DNA of 64,000 nt from Actinomycetes bacterium (GTDB lineage Bacteria; Actinomycetota; Actinomycetes; Propionibacteriales; Propionibacteriaceae). The position numbers were made by a program, and so were the translations under genes. Where the stretch lies: contig JAEWOI010000006.1 of the NCBI GenBank assembly GCA_023460935.1, positions 1 to 64,000 of the forward strand. Reading direction: 5' to 3'. Positions 9,946 to 18,401 of the stretch are shown one piece after another; the first letter of the stretch is position 1, and the number at the start of each line of letters is the position of its first letter. The notes under the pieces are model-generated. The model saw nothing but the letters and a program-made list of their open reading frames with translations. It was not told where the DNA came from and made no database searches.

Positions 9946-10980
9946 ATGCACAGCGAACCAATCATCGCCGCCACCGGACTGACCAAACGGTTCACCGTCA
10001 AGCAGAAGGTCGTCGAAGCGGTCACCGACCTCACCGTCGACGTCGCTGCCGGAGAGCTGGTCGCCTTCCTCGGCCCCAACGGGGCGGGCAAGACCACCAG
10101 CCTGCGGATGCTCACCACGCTGATCCCGCCCACCGCGGGAACGGCTCGCGTCGTGGGCGCGGACATCCTCACCCGACCGGCCGACGTGCGGGCGCGGATC
10201 GGGTACGTCGGGCAGCTCACCAGCGGCAGCTACGCACAGCGGGTGCGGGACGAGTTGATCAGCCAGGGCCTCTTCTACGGCCTGCCCCGGGCTGAGGGCG
10301 CGCGCCGTGCGGACGAGCTGATCGAGTCCCTCGACCTGGCGCCGTTCGCCACCCGCACCGTCCAGCAGCTCAGCGGTGGGCAGAAGCGCCGGCTCGACGT
10401 CGCCCTCGGCCTGATGCACGCGCCGCCACTGCTGTTCCTCGACGAGCCGTCCACCGGCCTTGACCCGCAGAGCCGCGCCAACCTCTGGCAGCACATCCTC
10501 GACCTGCGGGCCAGCCACGGCACGACGGTGTTCCTCACCACCCACTACCTGGAGGAGGCCGACCGCTACGCCGAGCGCGTGATGATCATGGACCGGGGTC
10601 GGGTGGTGGCCGACGACACCGCTGCCCAGCTGAAGGCGAACCTCGCCGGCGACCTGGTCACCCTCGGGTTCGCCGACGCCGCGGTGGCCGCGCGGGCGGT
10701 GCGCGTGGCGGCCGGGCTCACTGACCGGGAGGTTCGGGTGGCCGACGCATCGGTGGTGCTCACCGCGCCCGAGGGCGACGCGCTGCTGCCGGTGGCGATC
10801 CGGGCACTGGACGCCGCGGGCCTGCAGGTGATCAGTGCCAGCGGGGTGCCGCCGACGCTGGACGACGTCTTCCTCGCCCTCACCGGACGCACGCTGCGGG
10901 AGGCAGAGGAGCCGCCGGCGGAGGACGCGCCCGTCCAGACCCAGACCGTGGCAGCAGAGCCGGCAGGAGCCAACCGATGA
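9946..10980 (+). CDS. DrrA-like ABC transporter ATPase
   Basis: 344 residues. It has Walker A GPNGAGKTT (about 45-53), signature LSGGQKRRLDVALGL, Walker B LLFLDEPSTGLD and the switch His in FLTTHYLEEAD. The C-terminal extension of about 100 residues resembles that of DrrA/daunorubicin-resistance-type ATPases. Together with the next gene it should form an exporter for a drug, lipid or unknown hydrophobic substrate. The ATG lies 6 nt after TAGCGT, and its stop overlaps the permease start (ATGA at 10977-10980). The divergent WYL regulator is the obvious candidate controller. Confidence 0.92.
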   Translation: MHSEPIIAATGLTKRFTVKQKVVEAVTDLTVDVAAGELVAFLGPNGAGKTTSLRMLTTLIPPTAGTARVVGADILTRPADVRARIGYVGQLTSGSYAQRVRDELISQGLFYGLPRAEGARRADELIESLDLAPFATRTVQQLSGGQKRRLDVALGLMHAPPLLFLDEPSTGLDPQSRANLWQHILDLRASHGTTVFLTTHYLEEADRYAERVMIMDRGRVVADDTAAQLKANLAGDLVTLGFADAAVAARAVRVAAGLTDREVRVADASVVLTAPEGDALLPVAIRALDAAGLQVISASGVPPTLDDVFLALTGRTLREAEEPPAEDAPVQTQTVAAEPAGANR

Positions 10981-11762
10981 CCACTCACACCGACCTCACC
11001 CCCGTCCGGTCCAACCTCGCCCGCGACACCTGGCATGTCCTGGTGCGCGAACTCAGGCCGGTGGTGCGCGACCCGTTCTCGCTGATCTTCTCGATCGTGC
11101 AGCCGCTGGTCTTCCTCGGCCTGTTCGCACCGCTGCTGATCGGCCAGGCCGGCGGCGCCACGGCGGAGACACTGCAGTGGTTCGTGCCGGGCGTGCTGGT
11201 GATGATCGTGCTGTTCGGTACCGGGGCCACGGGCGCGAACCTCCAGTACGAGATGATGACCGGCTCCCACGAGCGCACCCTGGTGGCGCCGATCGCACGT
11301 TCCTCCCTGCTGGTGGGGCGGGCGCTGAAGGAGGTCGCCCCGATCGTGGTGCAGTCGCTGCTGATCGTGTTGATCGCCTGGCCGTTCGGGTTCACGCTGC
11401 ACGTCCCCGGGTTGCTGGCCGGCCTCGCCCTGCTGGCTGTCTTCGGGGTGGGGCTCGGCTCGTTGTCCTACACGCTGGCGCTGGCGACGAAGGAGCGGGA
11501 ATGGCTGTTCTGGGGAGTGCAGCAGACCCTGATCTTCCCGCTGATGATCCTCTCCGGCATGCTCCTGCCGCTGGAGCAGGGCCCGGGCTGGATGCGGGTG
11601 GTGGCCGGGTTCAACCCGCTCAACTGGGTGGTCCAGGCCGAGCGTGCGCTGCTCGGCGGCGACTACGGCAACCCGGCGGTCCTGTGGGGCTGGCTGGCTG
11701 CCCTGCTGCTCGCAGCCCTCGGCCTGTGGCTGGGGATCCGGGCCATCCGGCGCAGCAACTAG
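10977..11762 (+). CDS. DrrB-like ABC-2 transporter permease
   Basis: 261 residues with about six membrane helices, for example LIFSIVQPLVFLGLFAPLLI, WFVPGVLVMIVLFGTGATG and LAGLALLAVFGVGLGSLSYTL. The layout matches ABC-2 permeases of the DrrB type, including the conserved FNPLNWVVQAER near the C-terminus. It overlaps the ATPase gene by 4 nt, so the two are translated as a pair. Its stop lies 10 nt from the convergent 713-residue gene, with no terminator between them. Confidence 0.92.
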   Translation: MTTHTDLTPVRSNLARDTWHVLVRELRPVVRDPFSLIFSIVQPLVFLGLFAPLLIGQAGGATAETLQWFVPGVLVMIVLFGTGATGANLQYEMMTGSHERTLVAPIARSSLLVGRALKEVAPIVVQSLLIVLIAWPFGFTLHVPGLLAGLALLAVFGVGLGSLSYTLALATKEREWLFWGVQQTLIFPLMILSGMLLPLEQGPGWMRVVAGFNPLNWVVQAERALLGGDYGNPAVLWGWLAALLLAALGLWLGIRAIRRSN

Positions 11763-11772
11763 CTGTACCCGG

Positions 11773-13914
11773 TCAGGGCAGCAGCGCGTGCTTGTCCGGC
11801 CCGCCGTAGAAGCAGTAGTCGCACACCTTGTGGTGGCGTTCGGCGACGGCTGCCGCGTCCCGGTGGCCGGAGATCTCGGAGGTGGGGAAGGGCAGGTCGT
11901 CCAGGTACTGGTACACGGTGCGCAGCGGGGCCCGCTCGACCATCCGGCACCGGGCCGGAATCGCAGTGCGGTGGAGCACCGACTCCTTCTCCGAGCCCAC
12001 TGCCCAGCCCGTCCACCACACGTAGGGGTGGCTGCGGTCGAGCCGGTCCAAGACCGAGATCGAGATCGTCGCCGAGCCGATCTCCTTGGTCCGGCCGGCC
12101 AGCGGCCGGTACACCCGCAGCGCCACCTCGAAGCCGGGCAGGGCCGCGATGGCCGGGTCGGACCGGTCGATCACGATCCTGGTGGGGTTGGTCTTCTGCC
12201 CTCCGACGTTGGTCAGGACGAAGTTCCGCCGGGGCAGGTCCTGGCTGAGGATCACCTGCTTGGTGTCGCTGCGGCGTACCTCCCACCGGATGCGGACGTC
12301 CGGGTCGACGGGGTCCAGCACCCCGGGCCTGAACCCGACGGCGATCGGGATGGGTGCGGTGTGGTGTGCGGACAGTTCCCACTTGGCGCCGTCGCGGACG
12401 GCCGTGCCCGAGACGGTGAGGTTCAGGTTGCGGTCGGGCCGGGTGTCCGGCTCGCTGGCCAGGTGCACGCTGGTGTAGACGTCGATGCCCTCGCCGTCCA
12501 TCGCGTACCAGGTGTCGGAGATGCCGGCAGGGGTCAGCGGCAGGCCCGGCAGGTTCAGCGTTCTCGCGACTGGCGCGAGGCCGAACTCCCGCCACGAGCC
12601 GTTGATGCCGGCCTGCGCGTTCTGCTGAACCTGGGTGGCGACGTTGGCCAGGGCTCCGGGGATGATCCCGTCCAGCAGCGCCACCACCGGCAGGCCGAAC
12701 ACCGGCACGGTGATGCCGAGCAGCACGAGCCCGAAGCTGAGCCACCACGGCAGGTCGATGTCGGGCTCGTAGACCTGCAGGTACCAGTAGTCCGAACGGT
12801 GCTCGGAGAGGAAGGCCGTTGGCCCGTCCCAGGTGTGGCGGTGCACCGCGAACGGGATCGACACGCCCACCGGGGTGCCGCTCCCGGCGGGCACGAGCCG
12901 GGACTGCGCATCCCGGGCCGTCGACTGGTAGTAGCGCACCCCTACCCCGAGCCGCAGGCCGTCGATGCGGTACTGCGGCTGCAGGTTCGGCGAGAAGGTG
13001 GCGGCGGAGAGCGAGAGCCCGTCCAGGGCGACGTGGCAGTCGACGAAGGCATGGTGGCTGGCTGCGCTGATCGGCCCGGCCAGCAGGGCGGCGAGCGCGT
13101 CGGGGTTGAAGCTGACCGCCGTGTTGCCCCGCCCGCGGAACGACTTGCGGTCGAAACCGACCGTGCCCTCCGGTCCGCCCGTGCGCACCCAGACCGGCCG
13201 GACGTCGTCGAACAGTGACCGCAGCGCTGCCGGGTTGCCGGCGGTGATTCCGGCGATGTCGGTGCCGATCACCAGCACCCCCTCCGCGACCACCGGCATC
13301 ACCCGGCTGATCGAGAACTGCGCGTGGAACATCTCGGGCAGCTCGAACAGCGAAGCCCCGCACGGCATCTGCCTCGGCGCGATGTGCACGGTGGTCGGGA
13401 ACCCGTCGACGGTGGTGGCGAGCATCCCCGCCGGGAGCGCCCGGACGGCGGCCTGGACGGCGGCTGCCACGGCAGGGGAGTGCAGGGTGGCGCCGTAGAG
13501 GCTGGGCAGGCTGCCGTCCAGCACTCGCAGGGACACGTTGGGGATCGTCACCGATGCCGGGTCGATGCCGACCTGCAGGCGGTCGCCCACCACGAACACG
13601 GCCAGCGCGACGGTGACCGTTGTGCTCAGTTCGACGAGGATGTCCTGCGGCTGGGCCGAGGCTCCGGTCATGCTGGCCTCCACCTGGCAGCGGAGCAGTG
13701 CCCGCACCTGGCCGCCGGTGAGGGTCACGACCGGCGGCTGCAGCGTGGCGCTCCCGTCGATCGTCACGGTGTGCCCGTTCACCTGCAGCGGCGTGGGCAG
13801 GTGCACGGCGCGCCGCTGCGGGAAGTTGACGAACGCGGCCTCGATCAGGTTGTTGATCAATCCCTCGCGGACGCAGGTGACGAAGGCGAACCCGGCGTGG
13901 CGTGCGGCCATCAC
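11773..13914 (-). CDS. Large protein of unknown function (713 residues)
   Basis: I do not recognise the family. The protein starts with HAGFAFVTCVREGLINNLIE and lacks a signal peptide. The N-terminal 400 residues are beta-rich with alternating hydrophobics (GHTVTIDGSATLQPPVVTL, QPQDILVELSTTVTVALAVF). That is compatible with a lipid-binding TULIP/P47-like fold, but this is only an impression. A hydrophobic stretch (WWLSFGLVLLGITVPVFGLPVVALL, about residue 410) could be a membrane helix or an amphipathic core. The C-terminal tail has a C-x2-C motif (KVCDYCFYGG) and ends KHALLP. Long, intact and at local GC, so it is a real gene. It is convergent with the ABC exporter. Confidence 0.8.
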   Translation of the reverse strand: MMAARHAGFAFVTCVREGLINNLIEAAFVNFPQRRAVHLPTPLQVNGHTVTIDGSATLQPPVVTLTGGQVRALLRCQVEASMTGASAQPQDILVELSTTVTVALAVFVVGDRLQVGIDPASVTIPNVSLRVLDGSLPSLYGATLHSPAVAAAVQAAVRALPAGMLATTVDGFPTTVHIAPRQMPCGASLFELPEMFHAQFSISRVMPVVAEGVLVIGTDIAGITAGNPAALRSLFDDVRPVWVRTGGPEGTVGFDRKSFRGRGNTAVSFNPDALAALLAGPISAASHHAFVDCHVALDGLSLSAATFSPNLQPQYRIDGLRLGVGVRYYQSTARDAQSRLVPAGSGTPVGVSIPFAVHRHTWDGPTAFLSEHRSDYWYLQVYEPDIDLPWWLSFGLVLLGITVPVFGLPVVALLDGIIPGALANVATQVQQNAQAGINGSWREFGLAPVARTLNLPGLPLTPAGISDTWYAMDGEGIDVYTSVHLASEPDTRPDRNLNLTVSGTAVRDGAKWELSAHHTAPIPIAVGFRPGVLDPVDPDVRIRWEVRRSDTKQVILSQDLPRRNFVLTNVGGQKTNPTRIVIDRSDPAIAALPGFEVALRVYRPLAGRTKEIGSATISISVLDRLDRSHPYVWWTGWAVGSEKESVLHRTAIPARCRMVERAPLRTVYQYLDDLPFPTSEISGHRDAAAVAERHHKVCDYCFYGGPDKHALLP

Positions 13915-14277
13915 GGCCTCCTCGGCTCATGGCCGGCCCGCTCCGGATCGGCCGGAGCGGGCTGACCTGCTCTAGCAGTCGGGTGAGTTCAGCCGAGTTG
14001 CTCCACTTCACCGTCGACGACGGGACCGACGCTGCGGACGGACACGACGTGAGCAGATCCGCTGGCGAACCTAGACGTTCGTCATCCTTCTTCACGAGCT
14101 GGGTTCTTTCGAGACCCGAGTACAGGCTAGAACTGCGCCGAGGGGCCGGCGTCGGTGCAATTGTGCCGATCCGGCTGGCGGATTCGCGCGGTCGATGCCC
14201 GCGCGCCCCGGCTCTCCGGCAGTAGCGGGCAGACTTGGGCGCAGATCCGCTCACCGGGGCGGCAGCGGGAGGCACGG
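13915..14277. other. Intergenic stretch without a recognisable gene
   Basis: This 363-nt gap separates two divergent genes. Open frames here do not resemble proteins and lack ribosome binding sites. It presumably holds the two divergent promoters, but I see no convincing -35/-10 pair, operator or RNA structure beyond a 4-bp stem around 14103-14119. Confidence 0.4.
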
Positions 14278-15087
14278 TTGAGCGAGATCGTCCCCGACCA
14301 CATCCATCGTGGCGGCTTCGTCGTGCGCAACGGCCGCACCGAGCAGTCCTGGGTCGACCCTGCCGACCCGCTGCGGCTGGAGTTCGAGTACGTGCAGCGG
14401 ATCGCCGAGGTGCTGGAGGAGACCCTGCTGGCCAGGCCGGCCGGCGAGCGGGTGCGGGTGGTGCACGTTGGCGGGGGCGGGCTGACTATCCCCCGCTACG
14501 TCGAGGCGCGCCGTCCGCGCACGGCCCAGGTGGTGCTCGAACCCGACGCCGACCTAACCGAGCAGGTGCGGCTCCGGCTGCCACTGCCTCGGCACAGTGG
14601 CATCAAGGTACGTGCGGTGGACGGTCGGGCCGGCATCAGCGGGATGCCGGCGACCTGTGCCGACGCGGTGATCGTCGACGCCTTCGCCGGAGCCAGCGTG
14701 CCGGCCGAACTGGCCACCACCGAGTTCTTCACCGAGCTGGCGCGGGTGCTCCGCGACGGTGGGCTGACGGTGATGAACCTCACCGACCAGGCCCCGTTCG
14801 GCTGGTCACGACGGTGCCTGGCCGGACTGGTGGCCACGCACCGGCAGGTCGCGGTGAGTGCCGAGGTGCCGGTGTGGCGGGGGCGGCGGTTCGGCAACCT
14901 CGTGGCCGTGGCCGGTGCCGAGCTGCCACTGCCGGCGTTCGCGCGCCGGCTCACGAGGGCCCCGTTCCCCTACCGGCTGGTCGCGGGCCGCGACCTGGCC
15001 GCCTGGATCGCCGGCGCCAGACCCTTCACCGACGCCGACGCCGAGGGTTCGCCGGCACCGTCCTGGAGCCGTGGCTGGTTCTCATGA
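14278..15087 (+). CDS. Spermidine-synthase-like methyltransferase-fold protein
   Basis: 269 residues from a TTG at 14278, chosen because GGAGG lies 5 nt upstream. The Rossmann core follows the spermidine synthase/SpeE-like pattern: RVVHVGGGGLTIPRYV (nucleotide-binding loop), QVVLEPDADL, VRAVDGRAGI, CADAVIVDAFAGASVPAELATTEFF and VLRDGGLTVMNL. Stand-alone actinobacterial members often lack a proven polyamine activity, so the substrate is open. It ends 28 nt before pyrE on the same strand. Confidence 0.82.
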   Translation: MSEIVPDHIHRGGFVVRNGRTEQSWVDPADPLRLEFEYVQRIAEVLEETLLARPAGERVRVVHVGGGGLTIPRYVEARRPRTAQVVLEPDADLTEQVRLRLPLPRHSGIKVRAVDGRAGISGMPATCADAVIVDAFAGASVPAELATTEFFTELARVLRDGGLTVMNLTDQAPFGWSRRCLAGLVATHRQVAVSAEVPVWRGRRFGNLVAVAGAELPLPAFARRLTRAPFPYRLVAGRDLAAWIAGARPFTDADAEGSPAPSWSRGWFS

Positions 15088-15103
15088 GCACCCGGGAGGT
15101 CGC

Positions 15104-15109
15104 TACGGT
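15104..15109 (+). promoter_or_regulatory. Candidate -10 box of a leaderless pyrE transcript
   Basis: TACGGT is followed by GCTGCC and then the pyrE ATG at 15116. The nearest purine-rich stretch is about 17 nt away, too far for a normal RBS, so leaderless expression fits better. Confidence 0.5.
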
Positions 15110-15115
15110 GCTGCC

Positions 15116-15658
15116 ATGAGCGCGCTCGAAGAACTCGTCAGGCAGATCACCTCCCTCGCCGTCGTGCGGGGACGGGTGACGCTCGCTTCCGGCCGGGAGG
15201 CCGACTACTACGTCGACCTGCGCCGGGTGACCCTGGACGGGGTGGTGGCACCGTTGGTGGGTGCCGTGATGACCGACCTGGTGGCTGACTGGGAGTTCGA
15301 GGCCGTGGGCGGGCTCACGCTCGGCGCCGACCCGGTGGCGGTCGCGATGCTGCACCACGCCGCGCACGCCGGCGGCCGCCTGGACGCGTTCGTCGTCCGC
15401 AAGGACGCGAAGGCGCACGGGCTGCAGCGCCGGATCGAGGGCACCGCTGTGGCCGGGCGCCGCGTGCTGGTGGTCGAGGACACCTCCACCACCGGTGGCT
15501 CGGTGATGACCGCTGTCGACGCCGTCCGGGAAGCCGGGGGTGAGGTGGTCGGGGTGGCGGTGATCGTCGACCGCGACACCGGCGCAAGGGAGCGCATCGA
15601 GGCTGCCGGGGTGCCCTACCGCTACGCCGTCGGCCTGGCCGACCTCGGCCTGTCCTGA
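15116..15658 (+). CDS. pyrE: Orotate phosphoribosyltransferase
   Basis: 180 residues, a normal PyrE length. It transfers a ribose phosphate from PRPP to orotate to give OMP in pyrimidine synthesis. Seen are ASGREADYYVDLRRVTLDG (conserved N-terminal substrate region), GGLTLGADPVAVAM, FVVRKDAKAHGLQRRIEG (flexible catalytic loop with Lys) and the PRPP motif VLVVEDTSTTGGS. The ATG at 15116 is 6 nt after a TANNNT box, while upstream in-frame sequence belongs to the previous gene read in another frame. No other pyrimidine gene is nearby. Confidence 0.93.
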   Translation: MSALEELVRQITSLAVVRGRVTLASGREADYYVDLRRVTLDGVVAPLVGAVMTDLVADWEFEAVGGLTLGADPVAVAMLHHAAHAGGRLDAFVVRKDAKAHGLQRRIEGTAVAGRRVLVVEDTSTTGGSVMTAVDAVREAGGEVVGVAVIVDRDTGARERIEAAGVPYRYAVGLADLGLS

Positions 15659-15835
15659 CCCGGCGGGCCGGTCCAGCGGGGGCCCTGCTGGTGGGCCTGC
15701 CGCGGAGCCGTCCGGGCAGCGCGCCCGTCCGGGTGTGAGCGGGTGGCGTCCGGTCCTCGCCAGCGCAGCACTGGCTGGTTAGGCTGGCCCTGTCGGCCGC
15801 CCGCGGCCAACCTTCGCCGGATTGGAGAACCCTGC

Positions 15836-16678
15836 ATGACCACAGGCCTGATCATCTTCATCGTGCTGCTGCTCATCGTCGGCGGCCTTGCCGTGTACGC
15901 GGTGTCGCTGTACAACGGCTTCGTCCGCTCCCGCAACCTGATCCAGGAGTCGTGGCGGCAGATCGACGTCGAACTGAACCGGCGCTACGACCTGATCCCC
16001 AACCTGGTCGAGACGGTGCGGGCCTACGCGGCGCACGAGCGGAACACGCTGGAGGGCATCACCCGCCTGCGCAACCAGGCAGCAGCCCTGGCTCAGGCCG
16101 GACACGGCGCCGTCACCCAGGAACGTGCCCAGGTCGAGGAGCAGCTGTCCGGCGCGGTGCGCAACCTGCTGGTCAGCGTGGAGGCCTACCCCGAACTGAA
16201 GAGCAACGTGAACTTCCTCGAACTGCAGCGGGAACTGACGGCCACCGAGGACCGGATCGCTGCGGGCCGGCGGTTCTACAACGCCAACGTGCGCAACTAC
16301 AACACCCAGGTCGAGTCGTTCCCGTCCAACGTGCTGGCCGGCATGTTCAAGTTCGAGAAGGCCACCTACTTCGAGGTCAACGACGCTGCGGTGCGCCAGG
16401 CGCCCCAGGTCAGCTTCGGCGAGATCGGCGACCGTCCCGAGGGCCGCACCCCGGAGCCGACCAACGAGCAGCTCGCCGCCGGCTCCGCGCCCTCGGCCCT
16501 GCCGAACCCGCAGGCCTACCCGCAGGCCAACCCGGCGGCTCCGGCGCCCGGTGAGTTCGGCACCCCGCAGCCGCCCACCTACGCCCCGCAGGAGGCGCTG
16601 CCGCCGCAGCAGCAGGCCCAGCCGCAACCGCCCACCTACACCCCGCCGAACTACCAGCAGCCCCCGCAGCAGCAGTAG
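15836..16678 (+). CDS. lemA: LemA family protein with a Pro/Gln/Tyr-rich tail
   Basis: 280 residues from the ATG at 15836 with GGAG 8 nt upstream; TAGGCT at 15780-15785 is a possible -10. One N-terminal membrane helix (LIIFIVLLLIVGGLAVYAVSLYN) is followed by the LemA helical domain: WRQIDVELNRRYDLIPNLVE, NFLELQRELTATEDRIAAGRR, YNANVRNYNTQVESFPSN. The last 85 or so residues are low-complexity (PQQQAQPQPPTYTPPNYQQ) and are extra relative to a typical 190-residue LemA. LemA proteins are membrane-anchored with a cytoplasmic helical domain, and their function is poorly defined. A long palindrome follows the stop codon. Confidence 0.93.
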   Translation: MTTGLIIFIVLLLIVGGLAVYAVSLYNGFVRSRNLIQESWRQIDVELNRRYDLIPNLVETVRAYAAHERNTLEGITRLRNQAAALAQAGHGAVTQERAQVEEQLSGAVRNLLVSVEAYPELKSNVNFLELQRELTATEDRIAAGRRFYNANVRNYNTQVESFPSNVLAGMFKFEKATYFEVNDAAVRQAPQVSFGEIGDRPEGRTPEPTNEQLAAGSAPSALPNPQAYPQANPAAPAPGEFGTPQPPTYAPQEALPPQQQAQPQPPTYTPPNYQQPPQQQ

Positions 16679-16686
16679 CCCTACGC

Positions 16687-16754
16687 CGAACGCCACCGTT
16701 CGCGTCCAGTGCCTGTGCTCGAGCACAGGCGTTGGACCGGAACGGTGGCGTTCG
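16687..16754. terminator. 68-nt palindrome between convergent lemA and sirtuin genes
   Basis: The left arm (16687-16701) and right arm (16740-16754) are perfect 15-nt complements. After one 2-nt internal mismatch the pairing resumes at 16704-16737 and runs to the centre CTCGAG (16718-16723), with two G-T pairs. The whole element folds as one nearly continuous stem with no true loop and no U-tract. Its position suggests a bidirectional terminator, although a mobile palindromic repeat is possible. Confidence 0.65.
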
Positions 16755-16781
16755 CTGTCGTCGGCCCGGGGCCGGGCGGGG

Positions 16782-17657
16782 TCAGCCGGCCCTGTTCGCC
16801 GGGGCCAGCCGCGGGGCGAGGTAGCCGAGCGCTTCGCTGGTGCCGGCGTTGAGGCGCAGCGTGGCCAGCTCGTCACCCCTGGTCAAGCCGCGGTTGATGA
16901 TCACGACCGGCTGGCCGGCGCGCGCGGCGTGGCGGACGAAGCGCAGCCCCGACATCACAGCCAGCGAGGTGCCGGCCACCAGCAGCGCCTGGGCTGAGTC
17001 CACCAGCTCGTAGGCTTCCCGCACCCGTCCGGGCGGCACCGATTCGCCGAAGAACACGATGTCGGGCTTGAGGACTCCGCCGCAGCGCGGGCAGTCGGCC
17101 ACCACGAACCCCGTGGTGGCCTCCAGCACGACGTCGGCGTCCGGCGCCACCTCCAGGTCGCCCAGTTCGCTGACCCGTTCGAGGAAGCCGGGGTTCAGGG
17201 CGAGGAGCCTGGTGTCCAGCTCGGCGCGGCTGCAGGTCCAGCCGCAGGACAGGCACCGGATCAGGTCGTAGTGCCCGTGCAGGTCGACCACCCGCTCCGA
17301 CCCGGCCCGTTGGTGCAGCCGGTCGACGTTCTGGGTGATCACGCCGTGCACCACGCCGGCCCGCTCCAGTTGCGCCAGCGCGAGGTGACCGGGGTTGGGC
17401 TCGGTGCGGCGCATGCTGTGCCAGCCGAGGTGGTTCCGGGCCCAGTAGTGGCGCCGGAAGGCGGGGTTGCCGACGAACTGGTCGAAGGTCATCGGGTTGC
17501 GCGGCTTCGCTTCGGGGCCGCGGTAGTCCGGCAGGCCGGAGTCGGTGGAGAACCCGGCGCCGGTGAGCACCGCGAGCTTCCGTCCGGCCAGCACCTCGAC
17601 AGCCGCGTCCAGTTCGGCCGGGCCGGCCGGGTCGCGGGTGTCCGGCGCCGCTGGCAT
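16782..17657 (-). CDS. SIR2-family NAD-dependent protein deacylase
   Basis: 291 residues from the ATG at 17657; no clear RBS is seen and the DedA gene ends 26 nt upstream. Sirtuin motifs are complete: GAGFSTDSGLPDYRG, VITQNVDRLHQRAG with catalytic His in DLHGHYDLIRC, a four-Cys zinc site (CLSCGWTC plus CPRCGG), PDIVFFGESVP and LLVAGTSLAV. It removes acyl groups from lysines using NAD and is cytoplasmic. It is similar to class II (SIRT4-like) sirtuins by the GPEAKPRNPMTFDQF segment. Probably cotranscribed with the DedA gene. Confidence 0.92.
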   Translation of the reverse strand: MPAAPDTRDPAGPAELDAAVEVLAGRKLAVLTGAGFSTDSGLPDYRGPEAKPRNPMTFDQFVGNPAFRRHYWARNHLGWHSMRRTEPNPGHLALAQLERAGVVHGVITQNVDRLHQRAGSERVVDLHGHYDLIRCLSCGWTCSRAELDTRLLALNPGFLERVSELGDLEVAPDADVVLEATTGFVVADCPRCGGVLKPDIVFFGESVPPGRVREAYELVDSAQALLVAGTSLAVMSGLRFVRHAARAGQPVVIINRGLTRGDELATLRLNAGTSEALGYLAPRLAPANRAG

Positions 17658-17683
17658 CCAGCCGATGCCGTTGCGCTGCCCGC

Positions 17684-18391
17684 TCAGGACTCGGCACCCT
17701 TGACGGCCGCCGCGCGGCGCTTGTGCAGCCAGGCCTCCACGACCATCGGAAGCACCGAGAGCAGCACGATGGTGACCAGCACTGCGTCCAGGTTGTTCTT
17801 GATGAACGGCACGTTGCCGAGGAAGAAGCCCAGCAGCGTGCAGCCGACCGCCCACAGCACGCCGCCGATCGCGGTCCAGGTGATGAAGGCCCTGAACTCC
17901 ATCCGGCCGATGCCTGCGATGAGGGTGACGAACGTCCGCACGAACGGGATGAAGCGGGCCATCACCAGCGCCCGGTTGCCGTAGCGGCCCAGCAGCACGT
18001 GGGTCTTGTCGACGTACTTGGGATCGAAGATCTTGCCCCAGAAGCCCGGGCGGGGGTGGAACAGCCGGGGGCCGATCAGGTGGCCCAGCCAGTAGCCGGC
18101 GACGTTGCCGGCCACGGCCGCCACCGTCAGCACGACGCAGGACAGCGCCAGCACCCCCCAGGCGTCCATCCCGGCGAAGTGGATCACCGGCGGCACCGCG
18201 GCGATGAACATGCCGACGGCGAACAGCAGCGAGTCGCCTGGTAGCACCGGGAAGATCGCGCACTCGATGAAGATGATCAGGGCCACTCCCCAGAGCGCCC
18301 AGTTCCCGAGGCTGTGGATGATCACCTCGGGGTCGAGCCACTCCGGCAGCAGCAGTGGCACGAGAGCCAGGGGGAGAAGGTTCACAATCAC
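17684..18391 (-). CDS. DedA-family membrane protein
   Basis: 235 residues from a GTG at 18391, with several long hydrophobic helices. DedA/SNARE-associated family landmarks are FIECAIFPVLPGDSLLFAVG, AGNVAGYWLGHLIGPRLF, FGRY-type segment LLGRYGNRALVMARFIPFVRTF and AGIGRMEFRAFITW. The family includes lipid carrier flippases for undecaprenyl phosphate or phospholipids and is needed for envelope homeostasis. Its start codon lies only 10 nt from the divergent methyltransferase start at 18402, so at least one of the two promoters must lie inside the other gene. Confidence 0.9.
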   Translation of the reverse strand: MIVNLLPLALVPLLLPEWLDPEVIIHSLGNWALWGVALIIFIECAIFPVLPGDSLLFAVGMFIAAVPPVIHFAGMDAWGVLALSCVVLTVAAVAGNVAGYWLGHLIGPRLFHPRPGFWGKIFDPKYVDKTHVLLGRYGNRALVMARFIPFVRTFVTLIAGIGRMEFRAFITWTAIGGVLWAVGCTLLGFFLGNVPFIKNNLDAVLVTIVLLSVLPMVVEAWLHKRRAAAVKGAES

Positions 18392-18401
18392 TCAGGGTAC
18401 C

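Noticed and set aside
13915..14277. A small gene in the gap upstream of the spermidine-synthase-like gene
   Set aside because: Candidate frames have neither a ribosome binding site nor protein-like composition, and the good GGAGG belongs to the TTG at 14278.
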